Both the position numbers and the translations under genes were made by a program. Below, piece by piece: positions 14,064 through 22,700 of a stretch of 64,000 bases of DNA. Source of the DNA: Micropterus salmoides. Its lineage: Eukaryota; Chordata; Actinopteri; Centrarchiformes; Centrarchidae. Numbering within the stretch: the stretch's first letter is position 1; every line of letters starts with the position of its first letter. Location: the NCBI RefSeq assembly GCF_014851395.1, contig NW_024040485.1, forward strand, positions 9,380,384-9,444,383, given 5' to 3'. Below the pieces are notes generated by a model. The model saw only the letters and a list, made by a program, of their open reading frames with translations, was not told the origin of the DNA and ran no database searches.

Positions 14064-14314
14064 TACCAAAGTCGGAACAGTTTTGGTTGTTTCACTAGTG
14101 AGCTTTCTCCGTGTTCTTCTCACCAGTTTAAAGTAGGTGCGACTTTGTATTATAACGTGATGTCACATACTTCCATGCACCAATCAGGATTTATCAACAG
14201 TTAAATCACAACCTCATGATGTCAATGTCAATGTCAGGTCAATGTCAATCAAATCGGATCAACCCGTGCCCACACAGTCTATAATAACACCTAAACTTTT
14301 TTAGTCATGAATAT
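14064..14314 (+). repeat. Dispersed repeat family B, copy 1
   Basis: It shares ordered blocks with 19985-20294 in the same orientation: TACCAAAGT.GGAACAGTTT, TGGTT.TTTCAC, a TGATGTCAC.TAC block, CACCA.TCAG.ATTTA, GTCAATCAAAT and, at the end, TTTTTAGTCATGAATAT. An internal GTCAATGTCAATGTCAGGTC segment (14221-14240) is a short local tandem expansion absent from the other copy. No coding capacity is seen. The family identity is unknown to me. Confidence 0.6.
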
Positions 14315-15723
14315 TGAAAGCGACTATAATCGATATTATCATAATGACAGCGGGATTCCACTGGCTTTGGACCCAGCTCAGATATAGATAGCCCCTGCCT
14401 ATATGGCATCACATACAAGTACTTTTTCCATACTTGGGTCTCTTACAGACACGTAACTGTTATGGAGCAAAAGTACCAGCAATCATCCATTCATGAACTC
14501 CTTCCAGAGAAAAACGTGCAGGGCTGTACACACCACTACCACCAGCCAATGAACATGACAAGTCCCATGGACTTTGTCCAGCCTTATCTCCCTGGTCCTG
14601 TACGTTCACCTTCATCATTCAACTTTATAAACCTGTTTAAACTACGGAAGCGTAAGAATAACCATGTGGCACTATAAAAAGCAATGGTCCATCTTAAAAG
14701 TACATGTCTTAGAACACTAAATATCTATTCAGAATAAATCACAGACATATGGACATTACAGATTTACAAAAATGAGTTTAAAAAGTTTAAGCACCTCTTT
14801 TACTCTATACAGTCCATGAAAGAGTTCTTTCTTTGTTGATTCATGCACATTTCTATTTTGGGGAGATCATAAGTGGAAGTGCGCGCTGTGAGGACTTCCC
14901 ATTTCCGAATTGTCTGTCAGTGCCCAGAAAACTTTTGATCAGGTGTGCGAGTATGTGCGCGTGGGTCAAGGAGAACCAGATGCATTTGCTCAGCAGTAAG
15001 AAAAATGCTGATACAGAAGGCGTAGACATGTCATCATGATGGAACACAACCAGCATGTTGAAAGACCAAATGTCATAGAGAAAATTGAATAGTCAAGGGA
15101 TTTCTATTGTATTGTATTTATTTAACACCAGAAAAGCCAAGCATGTAGTGATTTTCGCTTTCAAACAACTGGTACACCAACTTTTTGTACAACCCTGTAT
15201 TGCTATATTTGCTATATTTAAAGAATGAGGTAATGCCACATTTGTGATCCCTCTAGTAGCCCTTAACATGACACTGTGGCCCTACAGCCTTAATTACAGC
15301 TCAAGCTAAAACTGATGTCTCTTTAACTATATCCAGTCTGACGACTGTCTGTACTACACACCTCTTTATCTGGTGTGTGTGTGTGTGTGTGTGTGTGTAT
15401 ATTATATTTATATGTCTCTGAGTGAACGCTTGTACTCACCATTTCACAATTCAAGTCACCAAGGGAGCAGCAGGTCGCGGTGTGTTTGGAAACCCCGGTG
15501 TGTGTGTGAAACAGAAAGACACATGAAAAAGAGAGACAAAAACACAACTGAGTGTACGTTGATTCTGGAAATGACCTTTCCGACATGTTAACGGCACATA
15601 ACCGCGCAAATCATGAAGGACTCCAGTTAATTCACTGTTCAGCAAACACAGTGTCATGTAGTGAAGTTCTGCGGGGCTAAACACCGCACACACAAGTGAA
15701 ACAAACACAACAGAGCACTTTAC
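14315..15723. other. Non-coding stretch with a GT microsatellite
   Basis: No exon is recognised. A (GT)14-type tract occupies 15372-15400. CpG content rises to the right of about 15460 as the sequence approaches the promoter-like block. Confidence 0.5.
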
Positions 15724-15960
15724 CTGACTCTTACGGGAAGAAACAAACTCCCAAAACACAAGCCGAGACCAGCGTGCTGTACCGGCGACCAGGAATCCCG
15801 ACGTGGGGCTCGTCCGGGTGAAAAGGACCGGGACACCTGTGAGAGAGTCCTTTGGCGAACCCTCCCGGAGACGGACTCTGCTAACCCCGCCCCTCCCGCC
15901 TCAAAAAACGGCCCCACAGAACTCCTAAACAGGCACGCCCACGATGACGACTCACCCAGC
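15724..15960 (-). promoter_or_regulatory. GC-rich promoter and possible 5' non-coding exon
   Basis: On the minus strand a strong donor, AGTCAG|gtaaag, ends a putative exon at 15724. Upstream lie overlapping GC boxes (GGGGCGGGG on the minus strand, about 15885-15900) inside a CpG-rich segment. This looks like the first exon and core promoter of a leftward gene. In human, EPB41L3 lies next to TMEM200C on the same strand in this relative position, so an epb41l3 first exon is the best guess. No epb41l3 coding sequence was recognised in the window, so the gene name is not assigned. Confidence 0.4.
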
Positions 15961-15970
15961 ATAGTCGCAC

Positions 15971-16044
15971 TGCCACCTGGTGGTAGCCTGCAGAAGGACG
16001 GGTGCGTTGGATCATAACCTCTGTCACATGACCACTAGGTGGCG
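15971..16044. promoter_or_regulatory. Divergent pair of CTCF-core motifs
   Basis: Read on the minus strand, 15971-15983 is CCACCAGGTGGCA. Read on the plus strand, 16032-16044 is CCACTAGGTGGCG. Both match the CTCF core CCASYAGRKGGCR at every position. They point away from each other, are about 60 bp apart, and sit just upstream of the GC-rich promoter at 15.7-15.9 kb. Binding is inferred from the motif only. Confidence 0.5.
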
Positions 16045-16268
16045 TTGTAAAGCTGAGTTGTTACAATGCTTTATGACAAGTCAGCAAAGATCACTCTTAT
16101 AAGCAAAAAAAGCTAAAAGTTTAGTAAGAGTAAAAGTACTCATTATTGTATAGTTTTTATTGATGTATAAACTGCATTCTGACTATAGGTGGAGCTAATT
16201 TGAACTATTCCATATACCATTGGTTAGTTTCATTCTGTTACAATCCCTCATTGTTAAGATTATCATAT

Positions 16269-16510
16269 ACACTCAGTTGCTAATTTATTAGTTACACCGA
16301 GCTAAAACAAATGCAGGCTATCACAGCAGTCCTGCAACAAATTCTGCCTTCATGAAAGTTATAATCAGGTTTTGTTGAAACTGTTTTGGAGTGTTGATTC
16401 AACTGTATGGTAATCTTGGAGGCTACATCATGAAGGGAGGATTTGTTGCATGCCTGCTGTGTTAGAATGCATGAGTTTTAGCTAGGTGTACCTAATTGGC
16501 AACTGAGTGT
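16269..16510. mobile_element. MITE-like element with intact inverted repeats, family A copy 2
   Basis: It begins ACACTCAGTTGC and ends GCAACTGAGTGT, an exact 12-bp terminal inverted repeat. The similarity continues inward as imperfect repeats (TTAGTTACACC.AGCTAAAAC on the left and the reverse of TTAGGTACACC.AGCTAAAAC on the right), about 40 bp in all. The 242-bp body has no coding frame. I could not see an exact target-site duplication. It is related to the element at 2366-2672. Confidence 0.8.
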
Positions 16511-16883
16511 TTTTGTATGTAAAACCTTAACCTGCAAAGTAACTATGACTGTCAAATGAATGTAGTGAAGCAAATAGTACAATATTTCCACTGAAATGGA
16601 TTGGGGAGAAGTATTAAATGGCAAGGTAACGGTAAGGTTAAAATTGCACCTACATACACTATGTGAATAAACCTACATCTTACTTTATACCACTCAACGC
16701 TTTGTGTAAAGTATTTGCATGACAATAAGCACAAATGTGGTATCATATGCAGAAGAAGCACATATAAACAGGTGACAAACTGAAGTGAAAAATTTAAATA
16801 AATATGTGCAGAAACATAATGAATGTACATTTTTCCATATAGGGCACAAAGGGTATAAAAATTATCATACGCTATGTGTTTCG

Positions 16884-16934
16884 CAGTCACCAGATCTCAA
16901 CCCAATTGAATACCTAAGGGAGATTCTGGAGTGA
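16884..16934 (+). pseudogene. Tc1/mariner transposase fragment
   Basis: In frame +, these bases read QSPDLNPIEYLREILE followed by a stop. SPDLNPIE is the conserved block of Tc1-like transposases that carries the third catalytic acidic residue. Only this short piece survives. The following CTTTTAATTTGTCGCCTATC resembles the 3' non-coding part of fish Tc1-like copies, so the remnant may extend to about 16975. It is a dead fossil. Confidence 0.65.
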
Positions 16935-17341
16935 TTTACAGTGTTTTGTTTTTTCTTTTAATTTGTCGCCTATCTGAATCAGCAGATACGCCTCTGTTAA
17001 TTTCTCTTTATTTAATTGTGAAGCCAGCGATTGAAAAGACCTGATCACTTATAGGTTACTCGTCTCAGTTCAATTAGCACAGATAATGTAATGTCAATAC
17101 CACAGCAGTCTTTCCTAGAAATAAGAACTGCTGCTAAGGTGCAGGAAAACAAAATCTATACCATCTGTAGGATTGCCACACATGTAATCACTCAGAGTCC
17201 AACAGTTTTTCATCTTTTTAATTTAATTTAATGCTATTTATGTGCTGTATTTGGAGCAAACAAACAATTTTGCATTCGTTGCATATAATCTAATATCACA
17301 CATTGACACCTATTAGACAAACAGGAGGTGTTACAGTCAAG

Positions 17342-17347
17342 TTTATT
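17342..17347 (-). terminator. Candidate tmem200c poly(A) signal
   Basis: AATAAA on the minus strand, about 620 nt past the tmem200c stop codon. A GT-rich stretch (GGTGTCAATGTGTG) follows 25-45 nt further on, as expected for a cleavage site. Other AT-rich variants exist nearby, so the true 3' end is unproven. Confidence 0.45.
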
Positions 17348-17964
17348 CAACCATGAATGTTTCATATAAACAAGTGTGCACAGAGGGAAGGCCTTGTCCT
17401 CAAGGTTCCGATCCTAAACCAAACGTCTACCTGAGATTCAATTCAATTTACCTTTTCACATGGTATTCACAGAACAATGTTGAGAAACAGACCTAGACTA
17501 TTTAATTTTCTGTGGCATATGTTAATGCTACAGTACAACATGTCAGACAGTAGTTCTCAGTGACAGTTTTAGCAAGTCTACAAGCTACAATGTTTGCCCT
17601 ACTGTTATACAAAAGAAAAGAGAAAACTCGTCAGATCAGATTTTCGTTGTTTGTTTTCTTTTTTTTTTTTTCTTTTTTACAAATCTTTACTAAATCTTCT
17701 TACAAGTCTTTAGTATTGCTCTTGCTACATTGAAAAAATAGAAAAATTACATCTGAATATTGAGCTGTGGATGTGTTATTTATAAAGAGCCTTGCTCCTG
17801 AGTGTTCATGGCTATGTTTCAATAGTCCTTAGCTGCTTACTCTCCATATTTCTTTTTGTCTGTAATGGCCAGCTTCGCATCAGCAATCAGAAAAGAAGGT
17901 TCGAAGCAAAAAACAAGACATCAAAGAGTTTTCAGAGGCTCATCAGCAAAAGAAAATACATTGT

Positions 17965-19530
17965 CTAGGATTCTGCAGACGTGCTGGGTGTCACCAGATC
18001 GTCCTCTCCCTGAGCTTCTTCATGCTCTGCTGCTGCTGCAGCTGCGTCCGTTGCTACGTCCTGTTCGGTGGGCACTAAAGAAGTGTCTGTGTCGGGGGCT
18101 TCGAAGGACTCGCCCCCCAGGTCTGTCAGTTTGATGTAGCCCTTACTGTTGGAGCGCTCCAGGCGAGGGCAGCTGAAGCGCCTGGCTCTGTCGCCTTGAC
18201 GACACACAGACACAGACAGGCTGCAGCGGCGTGCAGACCTGGGCTGATCTGTGAGGGAGTTGAGCGACAGTCGTGACCCCATCGCCCTGGCAACAGGTGA
18301 TGGAGGAGACAGCTGGCTCCACTGTGGTTGAGGTTGAGTCTGCTGCACCTCCTGTTGGTCAGCCGTGTCTGTGGTTATTTCCTCATGGCTCCGATGGGTC
18401 GGTGAATCCGCTGTCGGGGCGTCCTTCTCCTTGGCATCCGCCTCGTCAGCCTGGCTGCTGCTGGCTTGTCCTTGCTCACTAATGGTCTCAGCAGCGGCCT
18501 CAATAACGACCCCTTCCTCTGAGCGTCCCTCTGCCTCCGCTCTCTCAGACTCCTCCACCTCACAGTTGTTCAGTTTGATCACGGGGAGGGTGAAAGCATT
18601 CACAGAGGAGGTGACAATAGAGGTGGTCTCCCACTGTCGGGGCTGTGGGGCCTGCTCACTGCTATTGCTGTAGTCTTTGTAGATGCTGTAGACAGTGTCC
18701 GTGAAGGTCTGGACATCTCTGGACAAGCTACGAGGCCTACTGGCCAAAGACTGGCGTCTGAAGACCTCATCTGTGCGTAACTCGCCCTGGAGACCGAGTC
18801 CAGTGGAAGGCCAGGAGCTGCGAGTAAGTGTCCCACTCGCAGGGAACGATCCTGATGGACCCTCAGCATTTCTCGACTGAGTGTAGTTCACCAAACCATT
18901 TAGAGGAGAGTACTCCTTTGACCGTATGCTGTGTAGATCTATAACTGTGGAGTAGATGTCCCTAAGGTTGATGATTTTGGTTTTCTTGTCTCGGTTTTCA
19001 TGGAGGACTGCATTGGCGCAGATGAAGAGGAAAATGCCGATTCCCATCACCAGCGGTCCAAAGACTTTCAGATTGTCTGAGTACAGGTAATTATCCAGGA
19101 AGTCACACAAGAAGCCACATTTGCGGGACGGGTCGGAGGTGGTGCTGTTAGAATGGCTCTGATTGAATACATTTGTCTGACCGGAGGGAGGTTTAGCACG
19201 GGTCAAGTTCGAGAACACAGGCGGACTTTTGGAGTAGCTCATCCTGTTGGTGTGGTATGCTCCAGTTCTGCGGCGCTCCTGGTACTCCTGCTGGTTCTGG
19301 CTGGGCCAGTAGCCCAGTACAGCCATGGAAATCCCCACCATGAGAACTATAACTCCAACACCAGCCACCAAACCGGCTGGGGAGAACAGATTTAGCTTCC
19401 CCTTCACCACCACCACATCGTTCTTCTTCTTTTTCTTGGATTTCCGCTTCCTTTTGTTTTCTGCCCGGTTTTTAGAGCGGAGGGAATCCTGGCGCCTGTT
19501 CATGCGCAGCAGGCCACCTGTTGCTATCAT
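17965..19530 (-). CDS. tmem200c: Transmembrane protein 200C, single coding exon
   Basis: A 521-residue two-pass membrane protein of the TMEM200 family, whose molecular role is largely unknown. The N-terminus MIATGGLLR, a lysine/arginine-rich segment (about 20-36) and NDVVVVKGKL (37-46) are family hallmarks. TM1 is about residues 52-74, ending in the conserved VLGYWPS. A loop of about 80 residues follows, with three N-glycosylation sequons (N108, N123, N128) and two cysteines (C138, C142). TM2 is about 154-175, followed by HENRDKKTKIINLRDIYSTV, the strongest family block. The sequons imply an external loop with both ends cytosolic. The long tail is acidic and serine-rich, has a six-alanine run (496-501), and near residues 462-468 carries SKGYIKL, resembling the family's NKGYTPL motif. 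TMEM200C is preferred over TMEM200A because of the MIATGGLLR start, the KNDVVVVKGKL wording and linkage to ptprm. The coding part is intronless, as is usual for the family. A splice acceptor (TGCCAG|GTTAAG) lies 33 nt before the ATG. Confidence 0.93.
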   Translation of the reverse strand: MIATGGLLRMNRRQDSLRSKNRAENKRKRKSKKKKKNDVVVVKGKLNLFSPAGLVAGVGVIVLMVGISMAVLGYWPSQNQQEYQERRRTGAYHTNRMSYSKSPPVFSNLTRAKPPSGQTNVFNQSHSNSTTSDPSRKCGFLCDFLDNYLYSDNLKVFGPLVMGIGIFLFICANAVLHENRDKKTKIINLRDIYSTVIDLHSIRSKEYSPLNGLVNYTQSRNAEGPSGSFPASGTLTRSSWPSTGLGLQGELRTDEVFRRQSLASRPRSLSRDVQTFTDTVYSIYKDYSNSSEQAPQPRQWETTSIVTSSVNAFTLPVIKLNNCEVEESERAEAEGRSEEGVVIEAAAETISEQGQASSSQADEADAKEKDAPTADSPTHRSHEEITTDTADQQEVQQTQPQPQWSQLSPPSPVARAMGSRLSLNSLTDQPRSARRCSLSVSVCRQGDRARRFSCPRLERSNSKGYIKLTDLGGESFEAPDTDTSLVPTEQDVATDAAAAAAEHEEAQGEDDLVTPSTSAES

Positions 19531-19563
19531 GGTGGGGACTGGACAGCAGGCTTGTCACTTAAC
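19531..19563 (-). other. tmem200c 5' UTR part of coding exon and splice acceptor
   Basis: On the minus strand, TTTTGTGTCCTGCCAG| ends an intron and the exon starts GTTAAGTGACAAGCC, followed by CCCCACC directly before the ATG. This shows that the transcript has at least one upstream non-coding exon. Confidence 0.75.
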
Positions 19564-22496
19564 CTGGCAGGACACAAAATAGAAAACAGAGCATTAGGTT
19601 AATGATATACATGATAAGCAGAAGGTTTAGAAACAGCTACATAGTAAATATGGTAATTGGTAACACCTGTAATCCAGATATATTAGGCTATACATACAAA
19701 GCTGGATTATTAACTTGACAACATAGGCAACAAAGTCCCCACGAATGCCCCAGGTTGCACAAGAATGCAGGTTTACTCTGTGACTGCATGACAGTCACTG
19801 TATTGTATTCTGATTAATGCCACACTTGTTTGGCGATATACACCACTAAAACACAATATAAACTGAAATGGTAAGGGTCTTAAGGTGTAAACATCTAGTT
19901 ATGATACCTTTAAAGGCCCTGAAATCTATTTCTTAGTCAGCTACTTACTATGAGTAATGGGTCCAACATGAGCACACATATTTCTACCAAAGTAGGAACA
20001 GTTTTGGTTATTTCACATGAGAAATTATTTATGTATTTCTTTTTTTTTCTCTCTCTCTGTGCTCTTCTTACTGAATTGAGGTTGGGAAAAACATGATGTC
20101 ACGTACATCCGGGCACCAGTCAGAATTTAGTACCAAAATCTGCTGACAGTTAGTGGGTTGTTTGTCAATCAAATGTGATGGAACAACACCCACATGCTGG
20201 GTTTTTGAGTGATAAACTCTAAATACCTGAAGATGTTTGGGTTTTGTTTTTAACTTTGAAACTATGTTTTACAAAACTTTTTAGTCATGAATATCTAATG
20301 TTATAGAGAAATACTTAACGCCAAGTTTTCAGGGGCTTTAATATTCCAGTGTAGGAGAGTCATTTCTGGGGCAAAATTGGTTGCATGGAAAGAGGAGGGG
20401 GCCCACAGCTCACTTTTGAACCAAAGGCAGATGCAATATTAGTCATCAGATTAAAGGTCACTAAAGATAACATCAATCTGCTGCTGCTGGATCTATAAAT
20501 ACAATGATGTAAGTCAAACAGAGACAAATACCCAAGTTGACAGTTGAGTACAAGGAGTGCTATTTATCTATGTTCAGCTGTGCCGGTGCGATATCAGCCT
20601 ATGAAAATGTAATGTGTCCAGACAGGAGGCCAGCAGGCATGTTCTCTCCACCTCACTCTCGCTTCCTTACTCTCTTTCTCTTCCTGCCTCTCCTTTCTTT
20701 GCACCATTCTCTCCTACCAACACTCCCTCCTGCTTTCCAACCAAATCCATTTCACCATCAACCGACGCAGCTGTGCTCCAAGATGACAGCACCCTTCACA
20801 TTTACAGCCCAGCACAAAGGCAAATATGAGCCAGTTGTTTGCACGCCAACATAGTCTTTGCCACATAAGATCTTTGCATTTGTGTTTGGTTTTCTGATAA
20901 TGCAGCATGATAGCAGGAGCAGTGGTCCAAAAGGCAATGAAGCCAACACTTAAGATTACAGATGTCTGCTGATGAGCTTCAACCACATGTGGGGAATAAT
21001 AATCTGAGGATATGGCTGATTACTTACACAATCTCTAGCACTCCCTCATTAATTGTGCTGGTAAGCTTGGTATTTGATTTGACTAATCACGCCTAATTGT
21101 GTATGACATAGTGCTAAGGTTCACGAATCACCTATTATTCCACAAATTCCTTTCAGAGCAGCAGTTAATAAGACGTTTTCAAAGGTTGCTCTGGGTGCTG
21201 CTCTCACAGCCAAACGGTCAAAATAATGACGATGAAGGCCCTTAATATCCCTTCATGAAGTTATTACAGACAGTTCCCACGGAAAGTAGAACACAGAACT
21301 CCGCACCTGAGCTTCGGCAAACAACACACCGGTACTCAGCTGCTGTTTATAGCGGCTTTCTCAGTATATCACATCCAATAACCACTCAAATGCCTCCCGG
21401 GCGAGAGCAAGTCAGCCCGCACTAAAACTGATAAAGCGTGGGCGGACCGCTCTCTATGTTTGGAAAGAGAAGGTCAGCGGTAACGTGGACCAGAAGTGGG
21501 TGTGGACAAGTCGGGATTGTTACTCTGTCTGCGGTGCTGAACGGGAAGCTGCCAGCTCTTCGGTTCGCCTCCCCAAAAAACTGCCCGTCTGGCAGGATGG
21601 AGAGGAGGCCCGGCTTTGACGCTCAGTACATCCGAGCTGCGGGGGCGCATATTTTCGCGCAATGTTGCATGAGTAATCGACTGTTGACATTACGGCGCAT
21701 CTGTTTCCCTTCTGCTGGAAAAGCCCGTGAAGCAAATATGAGCTGCTGTGGAGTTGGAGGTGCCCTGAAAATATCCAGAGCCACAGCGAAGCATCTCACT
21801 CCAGCACAAAGCCTAACACTGTAATTTTGGGCTCGCAAGGTGCAGACAGATGACAAACATCCACACCTCTTCTACGGCCTGACGAAGCCCATGCTTTCAT
21901 AACTAAAACTACAACCTAGAGCGGTGTGGTAATTATACCTTTATTTAAACGCATTATACCAGTACCTGATTTGTCTGACTAACTTATAAGAAATCGACAT
22001 TTAATGCAAACCTGACAGGTGTAAAAAGTTTAACTGGATATATAGATTCGCCTTTAAAATATTTCTATTTTCTCATTCCACTACCTTTTTTCTCTTTGTG
22101 TCTCTCACATATTTGACAGATGATCATCAAATATTAAAAGCAAACCGATTTATCTCCATCAAATTGCAGCAAAATCGTAATTTTCATCTCACGGATAAAA
22201 GTAAACGGACTGGAGTGCGTATTCCTCCAAGTCCAACGCCTTCCTGACATCAAAACTCTTGTCCGTCGATTTATTCGAGGTCAAAAATACCCTACTAAAT
22301 CTATCGGCCACACGTTAGAAATACTTCCTAAACCCTGCTCCACCTCGATGCAGTCTATTAGGAGTCAATGTGGGATCAGACGCGACAGTTAAACACAAAA
22401 GAAGCATGGGTGTTCACCCGGAGGTGAAGACGCGGGAGGAGCTGGTGCTGATGTGGAAATAAAAAAATCGTATAAAAAAAACAACTAGGCTCTTAC
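19564..22496 (-). other. Probable tmem200c 5' intron
   Basis: It is bounded by the acceptor at 19563/19564 and the donor at 22496/22497. It contains a family B repeat (19985-20294) and a CpG-rich block at about 21340-21830. That block has a plus-strand CCAAT (21374) and a GC-box-like GGGCGG, which could be a second promoter or an internal enhancer. No coding exon is seen. Confidence 0.5.
19985..20294 (+). repeat. Dispersed repeat family B, copy 2
   Basis: Same ordered blocks and orientation as 14064-14314, ending TTTTTAGTCATGAATAT. This copy has an extra CT-rich insert (about 20040-20060) and a segment with GTACCAAAATCTGCTGACAG that is shortened in copy 1. It lies within the tmem200c 5' intron. 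Confidence 0.6.
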
Positions 22497-22640
22497 CAGA
22501 AATCGTGGCTTGACAATCAAGCATCTTCAAAGGTGCACTCCTCGTTCAGCTGTGCATGTCGTGGTGCGCCACTATCGTGCCAAGGCTGGAAGAGTGGTTT
22601 CCAGTTGAACGCAGACTCACAATAGACCGGCAGGGGCGGG
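22497..22640 (-). other. tmem200c 5' non-coding exon
   Basis: On the minus strand an exon ends CACGATTTCTG|gtaaga at 22497, a strong donor in phase-free 5' UTR. The upper boundary (start site) is estimated from the promoter elements at 22620-22680. No long open frame that joins the tmem200c ATG is seen. Assignment to tmem200c rests on strand, distance and the matching acceptor at 19563. Confidence 0.5.
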
Positions 22641-22700
22641 CCAACTGCGTTTCCATTGGTGGTGATTATTGGGCAACGTGAAAAAAAGAGGGCTGCCCAG
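22620..22700 (-). promoter_or_regulatory. Putative tmem200c promoter
   Basis: Read on the minus strand the order is CCCAAT, ACCAATGG (CCAAT box), then GGCCCGCCCCTGCC (GC box), followed by the exon that ends at 22497. There is no TATA box. This spacing is typical of a CCAAT/Sp1-type vertebrate promoter. The start site is inferred. Confidence 0.45.

Noticed and set aside
17856..18880. Plus-strand open frames opposite tmem200c
   Set aside because: They are antisense shadows of the real coding exon and have no domain of their own.
17965..19530. Assignment to TMEM200A or TMEM200B
   Set aside because: The MIATGGLLR start and KNDVVVVKGKL wording are closer to TMEM200C as I know it, and the linkage agrees. 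A phylogeny would settle it.
20537..20854. Proline/leucine-rich open frame of about 105 residues
   Set aside because: It lies in the tmem200c 5' intron, has low-complexity composition, and shows no splice context or domain.
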